From contig JADGPL010000014.1 in the NCBI GenBank assembly GCA_017882455.1, positions 1 to 64,000 of the forward strand: a DNA stretch of 64,000 bases. Reading direction: 5' to 3'. Origin of the DNA: Solirubrobacteraceae bacterium. Lineage in GTDB: Bacteria > Actinomycetota > Thermoleophilia > Solirubrobacterales > Solirubrobacteraceae. Positions 33,981 to 44,042 of the stretch are shown piece after piece; the first letter of the stretch is position 1, and every line of letters begins with the position of its first letter. Below the pieces are notes generated by a model. It ran no database searches. It saw nothing but the letters and a program-made list of their open reading frames with translations, and was not told where the DNA came from. Made by a program: the position numbers and the translations under genes.

Positions 33981-34810
33981 GCGGGCGCGCCTCCCGCGGG
34001 CTCATGCTCGTGGGCCTCGCTCGCCTCGCGGAAGGCAGCCGAGCCGGCGTTGAAGGTGCGGTAGACGCGCACCAGGTCGATCTCCTCGGAGCCGAGCTCG
34101 GCCATGCGGGCGCTGAGGGCCGCCGTGTTGGGCGACTCCATCGGGCCGAAGCAGCCGTAGCAGCCGCGGTCGTAGGCCGGACAGATCGCGCCACAGCCGG
34201 CGTGGGTGACCGGGCCCAGGCAGGGCGTGCCGTGGGCCACCATCACGCAGACCGTGCCACGGCGCTTGCACTCCACGCACACGCTGTGCCCGCGCACGCG
34301 CGGGCGCCGGCCGGCCAGGTGCGCGCCGATCACCTCCAGCAGCTGGACCTTGTTGATCGGGCAGCCGTTCAGCTCGAAGTCCACGGGCACGTGCGCGCTG
34401 ATCGGGGTGGAGGTCGAGAGCGTCGAGATGAAGTCCGGCGAGGCGTACACGATCGAGGTGAACTCAGCCACGTCGCCGAAGTTCCGCAGCGCCTGGATGC
34501 CGCCCGCGGTGGCGCACGCGCCGATCGTGATCAGCGTGCGCGACTGGCGGCGGACCTCGCGGATGCGCTCCGCGTCGTGAGGGGTGGTGATCGAGCCCTC
34601 CACGATCGAGATGTCATAGGGGCCCTCCGCCACCGCGCTCGTGGCCTCCAGGAAGTAGGCGATCCGCAGACGGTCAGCGAGGGCGAGCAGCTCGTCCTCG
34701 CAGTCGAGCAGGCTCAGCTGGCAGCCATCGCAGGAGGAGAACTTCCACACGGCGAGCGTCTGCTTCGCCGACGTCTGCTTCGCCGGCGTCTGGTTCGAGT
34801 CCGCGCTCAT
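33977..34810 (-). CDS. [NiFe]-hydrogenase small subunit (group 3b-like)
   Basis: A 277-residue iron-sulphur subunit without a Tat signal, so it is cytoplasmic. The proximal-cluster motif is SSCDGCQ (Cys 27 and 30), followed by [19 protein letters not shown] and further cysteines in [19 protein letters not shown] and CYGCFGP for the distal clusters. The first 20 residues are an odd Gln/Thr/Lys-rich stretch made by a threefold 15-bp repeat. The ATG at 34810 shares a base with the preceding stop (TGATG). A long frame upstream is antisense noise. Confidence 0.92.
   Translation of the reverse strand: MSADSNQTPAKQTSAKQTLAVWKFSSCDGCQLSLLDCEDELLALADRLRIAYFLEATSAVAEGPYDISIVEGSITTPHDAERIREVRRQSRTLITIGACATAGGIQALRNFGDVAEFTSIVYASPDFISTLSTSTPISAHVPVDFELNGCPINKVQLLEVIGAHLAGRRPRVRGHSVCVECKRRGTVCVMVAHGTPCLGPVTHAGCGAICPAYDRGCYGCFGPMESPNTAALSARMAELGSEEIDLVRVYRTFNAGSAAFREASEAHEHEPAGGAPA
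34758..34802. repeat. 15-bp triplicate at the small-subunit N-terminus
   Basis: Three 15-bp units beginning at 34758, 34773 and 34788 (GTCTGCTTCGCCGAC type, the third diverged) encode an imperfect QTxAK repeat in the hydrogenase small subunit between the start and the first cluster motif. Confidence 0.65.
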
Positions 34811-35658
34811 CACAGCTCCCTGACCGCGAGCCAGCGTTCGAGCTCGCTCCAGGCGTACACGGGGCCGTCGCGGCAGACCAGCGTGGGACCGAGCTGGCAG
34901 TGCCCGCAGTGCGCGGTCCCGCACTGCATGTTGCGCTCCATCGAGGCCCGCACGCGCTCGCTCGTGAGCCCCGCCTGGGCGAGCGCGGAGACCGTGAAGC
35001 GCATCATCACCTCGGGACCGCACAGCAGCGCGCCGGCGCTGTCTGGATCAAAGCGCGCCCGGTGCACCAGCCGGGGCACCACGCCGACGTGCCCGAGCCA
35101 CTCCGGGCCGGCGCTGTCCACGGTCACGGCGACCTCCATGCCCCGCGCGCTCCACTCCTCCAGCTCGGCCGTGTAGAGGAGCTGGTCGGGCGCGCGCCCA
35201 CCGTAGAGCAGCCGCAGGCGCCCGTAGCGCTCCTGCCCGGCGAGCAGCGCGAGGATCGCGGGACGCAGCGGCGCCAGGCCGATGCCGCCGGCGACCACGA
35301 GCACGTCCGCGCCCTCGAGCTCCTCCAGCGGCCACGGTCGCCCGAACGGACCGCGCACGCCGAGCGCCTCGCCGGGCTTCGCCGCACAGATCGCCGCGGT
35401 TGCCAGGCCGACCGCGCGGACGGTGTGCACGAGCGGACCCCCGCCCGGATCGCCGCTGATCGAGATCGGCACCTCGCCCGCCCCGAAGGCCGAGAGCATC
35501 GTGAACTGGCCGGGGGCGAACTCCAGGCGCGCGCCGTCCCGCGGCTCGAGCTCGAGCGTCCACGTGTCCGCGGTCTCCTGGCGCTTGCCCGTGACCGTGA
35601 ACGACGCCGGCACCATCGGGCCGGGCCGCGGTCGTGTGAGCTCAGCCGCGGCGCCCAT
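34810..35658 (-). CDS. Hydrogenase FAD/NAD(P)-binding (diaphorase) subunit
   Basis: A 282-residue ferredoxin-NADP reductase-like subunit. The FAD domain has the [13 protein letters not shown] segment. The NAD(P) half has [15 protein letters not shown] and [11 protein letters not shown]. The C-terminus carries [11 protein letters not shown]...CRDGP, the [2Fe-2S] cluster motif of dihydroorotate-dehydrogenase-electron-transfer and HydG-type subunits. It passes electrons between NAD(P)H and the small subunit. The ATG at 35658 overlaps the stop of the cNMP-binding gene (TGATG). Confidence 0.9.
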   Translation of the reverse strand: MGAAAELTRPRPGPMVPASFTVTGKRQETADTWTLELEPRDGARLEFAPGQFTMLSAFGAGEVPISISGDPGGGPLVHTVRAVGLATAAICAAKPGEALGVRGPFGRPWPLEELEGADVLVVAGGIGLAPLRPAILALLAGQERYGRLRLLYGGRAPDQLLYTAELEEWSARGMEVAVTVDSAGPEWLGHVGVVPRLVHRARFDPDSAGALLCGPEVMMRFTVSALAQAGLTSERVRASMERNMQCGTAHCGHCQLGPTLVCRDGPVYAWSELERWLAVREL

Positions 35659-36122
35659 CAGCCGGGGCGCCCATGGCCGTACACGTCGAGCAGCTGCAGC
35701 CGCGTGGCCTGCAGGCGCTGGGTCATCGCCGCGGCGAAGCGGCGCATCAGCTGGTAGCCGAGCTCGTGGTCCGCCTCGCACTTGGCGCGCAGGCACGCGC
35801 CGTCGAACACCACCGCGGCGGTGGCCTCTCTCGCGCGCGCGTCGAACTGCCAGCGGTAGGGCTCGAACAGCCACGACCAGCCCACCACCTCGCCTCGCTG
35901 CAGCGTCTCGATCACGAGCCTGCGCCCGGGCGCCTGCACCTCGAGCGCGACCATGCCCTCGCGAATCAGGAAGAAGTGCTCGGCCGCCTCGCCCTCGCGA
36001 AAGAGCATCGCGCCGGCCGGGAAGCGCTCGTTGACCGCGCAGGCCGCGATCAGCCGCAGCTGGTCCTGCGAGAGCCCCGCGAACGTCGGCGCCGCGGCGA
36101 TCAGCTCGTCAAGGCCGCGCAT
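35658..36122 (-). CDS. Cyclic-nucleotide-binding-domain protein within the hydrogenase operon
   Basis: A 154-residue protein consisting almost only of a CRP-like beta-barrel: [27 protein letters not shown], with the conserved glycines, then [20 protein letters not shown] in the phosphate-binding-cassette position. The barrel is followed by a helix ([23 protein letters not shown]). The C-terminal helix-turn-helix of CRP/FNR regulators is absent, so it is not a DNA-binding regulator by itself. It overlaps both neighbours (14 bp and 1 bp). A similar domain protein accompanies several group 3b hydrogenases. It may regulate activity or assembly. Confidence 0.85.
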   Translation of the reverse strand: MRGLDELIAAAPTFAGLSQDQLRLIAACAVNERFPAGAMLFREGEAAEHFFLIREGMVALEVQAPGRRLVIETLQRGEVVGWSWLFEPYRWQFDARAREATAAVVFDGACLRAKCEADHELGYQLMRRFAAAMTQRLQATRLQLLDVYGHGRPG

Positions 36123-37251
36123 CGCCCACCGCCTCGCTGTCGCGGATCGCCCGCGCCTCCTCGGTGATGTCGATGCCGACCGGGCACCACGCGATGCAGC
36201 GCCCGCAGCCCACGCACCCGGAGCTGCCGAACTGGTCGATCCAGGTGGCCAGCTTGTGGGTCATCCACTGGCGATAGCGCGAGCGCGTGGACGCGCGCAC
36301 CGAGCCCCCGTGGATGTGGGAGTAGTCCACCGTGAAGCACGAGTCCCAGCGCTGGTGGCGCTCCACGTGCTCGCCCGCCAGGTCGGTCACGTCCTCCACG
36401 CTCGTACAGAAGCAGGTGGGGCACACCATCGTGCAGTTCCCGCACGAGAGGCAGCGCTCGGCCACCTCCTCCCAGCGCGGGTTCTCGAGGTTGCGATACA
36501 GCAGGTCCCTGATGTCTGTGACGTCGAGCTCCCGGCCCATCTGGGCTGCCGCCCGGTCGTGCGCCGCGCTCGCCGCCGCGCGCTCGTGCTGGCCCGCGGG
36601 CGCGTGGCGCAGCTCGCCCAGCAGCTCGCCTCCACGCTCGCTGCCCACCTCGAGCACGAAGTAGTGGCGGTCCTGCTCCAGGACCTCCGTGAGGGCGATG
36701 TCGAAGCCGCTCTCAGCCGTGGGGCCGGTGCCCATCGACGAGCAGAAGCAGGTGTTGCCCGCCTGGGCGCACTGGACCGCGATCACGAGCACGTCCTCGC
36801 GGCGGGCGCGATCGGCGGGGTCGGTGTGCGCGCCGCCGAGCAGTACGCGGTCGAGGATGCCCATCGCGTGCAGCTCGCACGAGCGCGCGCCCAGGAAGGC
36901 GTAGCGGGGCGCCGTTCGGGGCTCGGGCTCGAGCTCCGTCAGCCCCCCATCCGCGTCGCGCCGCGCGCGCCACAGGCGCACCTCGGGGGGAAGCTGGTAG
37001 CGCTTCCACGAGTGCGGGCCGACGTTGTAGCCGAACAGCGCCGCGTCCTCACGGCGGCGCAGCCGGTAGTGGCCGGCCTCCTGCTCGTCCGTCCAGCCGA
37101 TCGGCAGCTCCGCGCTCGAGGCGATCTCCTCATAGACGATCGCCTGGTCGCGCACCGTCGGCCCCACCACCGTGTAGCCGCGACGAGCGAGCGCGCCGAA
37201 CAGCTCATCGAAGTCCTGGCGCTCAAGCGTGTGGCTCGCCGACTCACTCAT
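36109..37251 (-). CDS. Hydrogenase iron-sulphur subunit (HydB-like, 2[4Fe-4S])
   Basis: A 380-residue protein. An N-terminal domain of about 220 residues ([20 protein letters not shown], then [17 protein letters not shown]) resembles the Fe-S subunit HydB/HyhB. The C-terminal double ferredoxin has [16 protein letters not shown] and [14 protein letters not shown]. It would carry electrons between the diaphorase and the hydrogenase core. As the first gene of the six-gene operon it starts at ATG 37251 behind AAAGGGGAG. The three 76-bp repeats lie directly upstream. Confidence 0.88.
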   Translation of the reverse strand: MSESASHTLERQDFDELFGALARRGYTVVGPTVRDQAIVYEEIASSAELPIGWTDEQEAGHYRLRRREDAALFGYNVGPHSWKRYQLPPEVRLWRARRDADGGLTELEPEPRTAPRYAFLGARSCELHAMGILDRVLLGGAHTDPADRARREDVLVIAVQCAQAGNTCFCSSMGTGPTAESGFDIALTEVLEQDRHYFVLEVGSERGGELLGELRHAPAGQHERAAASAAHDRAAAQMGRELDVTDIRDLLYRNLENPRWEEVAERCLSCGNCTMVCPTCFCTSVEDVTDLAGEHVERHQRWDSCFTVDYSHIHGGSVRASTRSRYRQWMTHKLATWIDQFGSSGCVGCGRCIAWCPVGIDITEEARAIRDSEAVGDARP

Positions 37252-37304
37252 CTGACGTTGAGTCTCCCCTTTGATCCATTTTCACGCAAGCCCGTCGGGG
37301 AGGT

Positions 37305-37532
37305 GTACAGCCATTGCAATACACCACACGCCGCCGGAATGCCGACACGAACTCCAACCTCAACACCCCCCACGACAGGCGTATAACCATGGCGATACAG
37401 CACACGCCGCCGGAACACCGACACGAACTCCAACCTCAACACCCCCCACGACAGGTGTATAACCATGGTGATACAGCACACGCCGCGGGAACACCGACAC
37501 GAACGCCGACCTCGAGACATTCGAGGCCCCCG
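37305..37532. repeat. Three 76-bp tandem repeats upstream of the hydrogenase operon
   Basis: The 331-bp gap 37252-37582 holds no gene. It contains direct repeats of exact 76-bp period starting at 37305, 37381 and 37457. Copies 1 and 2 run the full length; copy 3 matches for about 55-60 bp and then diverges. Each unit opens with a palindrome-like element, best preserved in copy 3 as GTATAACCATGGTGATAC (16 of 18 positions symmetric), weaker in copies 2 and 1. On the minus strand units 2 and 3 contain TTATAC, which resembles a -10 box. The position, 54-280 bp before the hydrogenase start, suggests repeated regulator sites. Short open frames across the repeats are probably not genes. Confidence 0.85.
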
Positions 37533-37582
37533 GGCGCGAACGGCGCACCGGGAGCCTCGCTGCCTCAGTCCCCACGATCTCC

Positions 37583-39124
<1,542 letters not shown>

Positions 39125-39529
39125 CTGCTGTGTTTCCCTTCGTGATCGCTGTGGACTGGATCTCAAGCTCGAGGACGACGCGCAGGTGGGATCGTGAAGA
39201 TCGGCCGCTTGCGCTTGGCCCTCACCTTCTCCTTCTTCTTCCTTCGCAGCTCGAGTTGAGGGGCTGCCATGACCGTATGGACCTGGGCTGCTCAGGGCAT
39301 CGGAGTCTTCCCCGCGCTCGCACGTGCATTTCTACGTATCCGGCCGCGCGCAGCGGGAACGGCACGCCGGGGTGGGGTCGGTGCTCGCACGAGAACCCCA
39401 TCGCAGCTACCTCCCAGAGATGTCGTAGCCGAGCACCATGCCTTCGACGCTAGATCCACGGAGGGCGCGGTTCATCGGTGGCTTGCCCCAGTCGAGTTGC
39501 ACACTTCTACCGAGGCGCCCGCCCGAGGA
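39125..39529. other. Intergenic region upstream of aldehyde dehydrogenase
   Basis: This 405-bp gap contains no gene I can support. On the minus strand 39163-39270 could encode a very basic 35-residue peptide ([20 protein letters not shown]...) but has no Shine-Dalgarno sequence. Frames on the plus strand look random. The gap should hold the aldehyde dehydrogenase promoter (leftward) and the 3' end of the acyl-CoA synthetase transcript; no clear terminator hairpin is seen. Confidence 0.5.
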
Positions 39530-42250
39530 TCAGAGCGACGGCACGGGCCGCCGCGGCGGCGCGCCCGCCAGGCGGATGCGCGCGTCCACGATCGTCGCGC
39601 CCGCGGGGCCGACGACCACCGGATTGGCATCCAGCTCGACCACCTCCGGGTGCGCCTCCACGAGCGCGCTCAGCCGCAGCAGCATCTCCTCGACCGTGGC
39701 GATGTCGCACGCGGGCGCGCCACGATAGCCCTCGAGCAGCCGGAAGGTGCGAAGACCACGGAGCATCTCCTGCCCATCCAGGTCCGTCAGCGGCGTGATC
39801 CGCACCGCCACGTCTCCCAGCACCTCCACGCTCGTGCCGCCCGCGCCGCAGGCGATCACCGGCCCGAAGCTCTGATCGTGGACCACCCCCATCAACAGCT
39901 CGACCCCCGGCTCGACCATCGGCTGCACCAGCAGCCCTTCCAGGCGATGTCCCGCGCGGTCGACGGCGCCGGCCATCTCCTCGGCTGCCTTCTTCACCTG
40001 CCGCGCTCCCCGCAGGCCGAGACGGACGCCGCCCGCATCGCTCTTGTGCAGCAGGCCCTTGGCGATGGCCTTGATCGCCACCGGGACGCCCATCTCCGCG
40101 GCCGCGGCGGCGGCCTCGGCCGGACCGGCGAGGATGCGGGTCTCCACGAGCGGGAGCCCATAGCAGTCGAGCAGGGCCGCCACCTCGCTCGCCCCCAGCC
40201 AGCCCTCGCCGTCGCTGAGCGCCGCCGCCACGAGCGCCGCCGCCTCATCACTGCGAATGCCAGTCAGCTGCGGCACACGGCCGAGCGGCCGGCTGCGCCA
40301 GCGACCGTAGCGGGCCACATGCCCGAGGGCGCGGGCGGCGTCCTCGGGGAACCCGAAGGTCGGCACGTGCGCATCGCCGTCCCGCCCGGGCGGGACACCC
40401 TCGCTGTTCATGAAGACCGCCGCCACAGGCACGCCGACGGCGTTCGCGGCGTTGGCGGCCGCCGCACGCAGCTCGCGAGCCACGTCCTCGGCGCGGGTGA
40501 GCAGCGGCGGGACGAAGATCGCCACGATCGCGTCGCAGGCGTCCTCGGCCACCAGCGCTTCGATCGTCCTCCTGTAGCTCTGGGCCGGCGCCGTGGCGAT
40601 CATGTCGATCGGGTTGCCCAGCGACGCCTCCGGCGCGAGGAAGCCGGCCAGGCGCGAGCGCACCGCCGCCGAGATCTCCACCACGTCCAGCCCCGCCGAC
40701 TGGCAGGCGTCCGCGCACATGATGCCCGGCCCGCCCGCGTTGGTCACGATCGCCACCCGCGTGCCCGCGGGCACCGGCTGGGCCGCGAGCAGGGCGCCGA
40801 CGTCGAACAGTTCCTGCATCGTGTCCGTGCGGATCACGCCCGCCTGGCCGAAGAGCGCGTCCACAGTCACATCCGAGGCCGACAGCAGCGCCCCGGTGTG
40901 CGAGGCGCTGGCCCGGGCGCCCGCCGGAGAGCGCCCGCTCTTGACCGCCACGATCGGCTTGGCCCTGCTCACCCTGCGCGCGATCCGCGCGAAGCGGCGG
41001 GGGTTGCCGAACGACTCCAGGTAGAGCATGAGCACGCTCGTGTCGGCGTCCTGCTCCCAGTACTCGAGCAGATCGTTGCCCGAGATGTCCGCCTTGTTGC
41101 CGACCGACACGAACGAGGAGAGCCCGAGCCCCAGCCGGTTGGCCGCCTCGATGACCGCGATCCCCAGGCCACCGCTCTGAGAGAGGAAGCCGATCGGCCC
41201 GGGCGGCGGCATCCGCTCCGCGAAGGTCGCATCCAGGCGCACCTCCGCCGACGTGTTGAGCACTCCCAGGCAGTTGGGTCCGATCAGCCGCATGCCCGCC
41301 TCGCGACAGACCTCCACCAGCTCGCTCTGGCGGACCGCGCCCTCGGCGCCGACCTCGCTGAACCCGGCCGAGATCACCAGCAGCGCGCGGGTTCCCGCCG
41401 CGGCGCATTCACGGGCCACCGCGGCCACCTGCTCGGCGGGCACCGCGATCACGGCTAGGTCCACCGGCTTGGGTACCTCGGCGATCGAGTCGTAGGCGCG
41501 CCTGCCGGCGATCGTGTGCACCCGGCGGTTGACCGCGTAGAGACGACCCGTGAAGCCCTGGGAGCGAAGGTTGCGCAGGATCGCCCCCCCGACCGTTGCG
41601 CGCTTGGGAGAGGCTCCGATCACGGCCACCGATCCGGGCCGCAGGAAGAGCCCGACCGCGGCGATCGCCGCCGCCTGCTCGCGCTGCTCGAAGCGCTCGC
41701 GGGTCTGCTCCGAGGGCGAGGTCGGCAGTTCGACGTGGACGGCGCCGTCGGAGGTTTGCAGCTCCACGGCGTAGCCGCTGTCGCGGAACACCTGGATCAT
41801 GTGGTGGTTGGCGGGCAGCACCTCCGCGGTGAGCAGACGGATGCCGTTCTCTTCGGCAGCCGCCGCCAGGTGTCCCAGCATGATCGTGGCGATCCCGTGG
41901 CCCTGCCAGGCGTCCGCGACCGTGAACGCCACTTCGGCGCGCTCCGGGCCCGTCCTGATGTAGGCCGCGTGGGCGACGATCTCCTGGTCGTGCCCGGTCG
42001 TCGCCACCAGCGCGTAGCGGTCGCCGTCGTCCACGTCCATCGACCAGTCCGCAGCCCAAGCGAGGTCGACCTGGCCGAAGAAGCGAAAGCCGATCGACCG
42101 CGGCGAGAGCTCGTGCAGGAAGCGCTCGATCGCCGGTCGATCCTCACCGCAGACCCCTCGCACGCGCACCGTCGAGCCGTCCCGCAGCGCCACGTCGACC
42201 GTGCGCGCGGGTGTTTGCGGGCGAGCCGCTTCTATCCGAGCGACGCTCAC
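39530..42250 (-). CDS. GNAT-acyl-CoA synthetase (ADP-forming) fusion (Pat-like)
   Basis: A 906-residue protein. A GNAT domain (about residues 20-170, with AWQGHGIATIMLGHL in the acetyl-CoA site) comes first. Next are a CoA-binding Rossmann domain (about 195-290, VAVIGASPKRATVGG), a succinyl-CoA-ligase-like domain, and a C-terminal ATP-grasp (about 680-890, VAIKAIAKGLLHKSDAGGV). The candidate phospho-His is retained in SASHTGALL (about 449), so acyl-CoA synthesis or acetate plus ATP formation may be possible. In Salmonella Pat the GNAT is C-terminal; this N-terminal order resembles Streptomyces PatA. It may acetylate proteins or make acetate from acetyl-CoA. The GTG overlaps the kinase stop. 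Confidence 0.88.
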   Translation of the reverse strand: MSVARIEAARPQTPARTVDVALRDGSTVRVRGVCGEDRPAIERFLHELSPRSIGFRFFGQVDLAWAADWSMDVDDGDRYALVATTGHDQEIVAHAAYIRTGPERAEVAFTVADAWQGHGIATIMLGHLAAAAEENGIRLLTAEVLPANHHMIQVFRDSGYAVELQTSDGAVHVELPTSPSEQTRERFEQREQAAAIAAVGLFLRPGSVAVIGASPKRATVGGAILRNLRSQGFTGRLYAVNRRVHTIAGRRAYDSIAEVPKPVDLAVIAVPAEQVAAVARECAAAGTRALLVISAGFSEVGAEGAVRQSELVEVCREAGMRLIGPNCLGVLNTSAEVRLDATFAERMPPPGPIGFLSQSGGLGIAVIEAANRLGLGLSSFVSVGNKADISGNDLLEYWEQDADTSVLMLYLESFGNPRRFARIARRVSRAKPIVAVKSGRSPAGARASASHTGALLSASDVTVDALFGQAGVIRTDTMQELFDVGALLAAQPVPAGTRVAIVTNAGGPGIMCADACQSAGLDVVEISAAVRSRLAGFLAPEASLGNPIDMIATAPAQSYRRTIEALVAEDACDAIVAIFVPPLLTRAEDVARELRAAAANAANAVGVPVAAVFMNSEGVPPGRDGDAHVPTFGFPEDAARALGHVARYGRWRSRPLGRVPQLTGIRSDEAAALVAAALSDGEGWLGASEVAALLDCYGLPLVETRILAGPAEAAAAAAEMGVPVAIKAIAKGLLHKSDAGGVRLGLRGARQVKKAAEEMAGAVDRAGHRLEGLLVQPMVEPGVELLMGVVHDQSFGPVIACGAGGTSVEVLGDVAVRITPLTDLDGQEMLRGLRTFRLLEGYRGAPACDIATVEEMLLRLSALVEAHPEVVELDANPVVVGPAGATIVDARIRLAGAPPRRPVPSL

Positions 42251-43881
42251 CGTGCTCGGGCCTCCGCGCCGGCCACCGCTCCGGCCCCGGCGAGGCTGCG
42301 ATCGAGAGCGTGCGCGACCTCGTCGACCTGCGCGCCCAGAGGGCGCTGCGTGTCGCACTCGTACACCACCGCGGCGGGGAGCTCCTCGAGCTCCTGGAAG
42401 GAGCGGAACTGCTCGGCCACGATCTCCGGGGTGGCGTCTGAGACGTGGCGCGCCTGCATCCGTCGGTGGGCGCGCTCGAGCGCGACGGCGAGCGGAATCG
42501 AGCAGCGGACCGTCAGGAACGGCGCACGGCTCTGCGAGACCGGCTCGAACAGCCGGGCGCGGTCGCTGCGCAGGCGGCAGGTGGCGTCCACGATCACCGC
42601 GTGGCCGCTCTCGAGCTTGGCCTTCGCGTCCAGGCCCAGACGCTCGTAGGTGGCGCGAGTGACGGCCGGGTCGTACAGCTCGCTGCCAGCCCGCTCGCTC
42701 ACCGCCAGCCCGGCGCCGAGCTTGCGGACCGCATCCGAGGAGAGCACCTCGAAGCCCGAGCGGCGCGAGAGCTCCTGCGCCAGGGTCGACTTCCCGCTGG
42801 CCGCGGGGCCGCAGAGGATCAGGGCGAGCGGCTCGCGGGCACGCCAGCACAGGCGCTCGCCCAGCGCCCACATCGCCTCGGCCCTCGCCAGCTGCTCGGC
42901 ACGCGCGCTGCCTGCATGATGCTCGCCCGCGGCGATCAGCGCGACCTTGGCGCGAACGAACGCGCGGTGGGCGCCGTAGAAGGCGAGCAGGGCCTCGCTG
43001 CCGAGGTCGAGGCCGTTGCGGCGGTAGGCGCCGATGAGCTCCTCGGCGGCCCACCGCTGTCCGAAGGCCTCGAGGTCCATGGCGAGAAAGGCGAGATCGC
43101 AGGCGATGTCGGTGTGTCGGAAGGCGGGATCGAACTCGATTCGGTCCACGATGCGAACCGCTCCGACTGCCAGCACGTGCTCGCAGCGCAGATCGCCGTG
43201 CCCGTCGCGGACGAGCCCGGCGCGCCTGCGACGCTCGATCTCCTCTGCGTGGAGCGCCACGAACGCCTCGCCGAAGCCGAGCGGCGCATCGAACGTCCAC
43301 CCGATCCCCTGCTCCCGAGCGACGGCCGCGAGCTCGCGCAGGTTCCGCTCCCACATCTCCAGGACCTGGCGCGGACGGGCCCCGTCCACCTGTGGCGCTC
43401 GGCGGTGAAAGTCGGCCAGGCGACGTGCCACCGCCTCGAGCTGCTCGCGCCGCAGCGCGCCGGCCGCGATCAACCCGGCGAGCGAGCCTGACTCGTCGAA
43501 GCTGCGCATCTCCACCGCGTACTCAACCGCGCCGGGGTCGTGCTCGCGCGCCAGCTCGAAGCCCGCCCCGCTTCTCACGATCGCGCAGACGCCCAGGTAG
43601 ACGTCGCCCGCCAGCTCGGCGTTCACCCGCACCTCCTCCTCGCAGGCCGCGCGGCGCAGCGCCGGCGTGCGGTAGTCGAGGAAGCCGAGCACCACGGGCT
43701 TCTTGACCTTGTATGCGCGCCCGTCCGTCACGAACACCCAGGAGGCGTGCGTCTCGTGCACCGCGACGCGGGTCGTGGCGTCGTAGGTCGCGGGGTCCGC
43801 CATCGCCCTCAGCAGCGCAGGATCGCCCGCCGGCGGCGGGGCGGGCTCGCCGCGATCATGCATGGCCGTGGACGAGCTCAT
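42247..43881 (-). CDS. Bifunctional APH-like/AAA kinase (Rv2004c-type)
   Basis: A 544-residue protein. The N-terminal aminoglycoside-phosphotransferase-like domain contains VRDGHGDLRCEHV with the catalytic Asp, then RIVDRIEFDPAFR. The C-terminal P-loop kinase has Walker A GPAASGKST (about 360) and VIVDATCRL. The combination and order match mycobacterial Rv2004c, a DosR-regulon protein of unknown function. The start at 43881 follows GAGGAG. It overlaps the GNAT-synthetase gene and diverges from ppsA. The substrate is unknown. Confidence 0.85.
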   Translation of the reverse strand: MSSSTAMHDRGEPAPPPAGDPALLRAMADPATYDATTRVAVHETHASWVFVTDGRAYKVKKPVVLGFLDYRTPALRRAACEEEVRVNAELAGDVYLGVCAIVRSGAGFELAREHDPGAVEYAVEMRSFDESGSLAGLIAAGALRREQLEAVARRLADFHRRAPQVDGARPRQVLEMWERNLRELAAVAREQGIGWTFDAPLGFGEAFVALHAEEIERRRRAGLVRDGHGDLRCEHVLAVGAVRIVDRIEFDPAFRHTDIACDLAFLAMDLEAFGQRWAAEELIGAYRRNGLDLGSEALLAFYGAHRAFVRAKVALIAAGEHHAGSARAEQLARAEAMWALGERLCWRAREPLALILCGPAASGKSTLAQELSRRSGFEVLSSDAVRKLGAGLAVSERAGSELYDPAVTRATYERLGLDAKAKLESGHAVIVDATCRLRSDRARLFEPVSQSRAPFLTVRCSIPLAVALERAHRRMQARHVSDATPEIVAEQFRSFQELEELPAAVVYECDTQRPLGAQVDEVAHALDRSLAGAGAVAGAEARAR

Positions 43882-44042
43882 CGGGTCGCACTCCTCATTA
43901 CGCGAAGATCCTGCCGCTCATGCTGATGGCGACACCGGGCCCGGGCATCCGTGAAACCCCGCACCGCTCGGCGGAACTCGCCCGAAGGCTCAGCGGTAAC
44001 ACACTGATGACCCGCGCACGCGCTGGCGCCAAGGTTGGCCTC

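Noticed and set aside
34780-34810. tRNA T-loop-like GGTTCGAGTC
   Set aside because: It lies inside the hydrogenase small-subunit coding region within a repeat and has no acceptor or anticodon stem around it.
37305-37532. Repeat array as a CRISPR
   Set aside because: Units are contiguous 76-bp repeats with no variable spacers between short repeats, only three copies, and no cas genes nearby.
39530-43354. 1274-codon protein extending the GNAT-synthetase upstream
   Set aside because: The first 368 codons are a shadow frame of the kinase gene. The GTG at 42250 overlapping the kinase stop is the true start.
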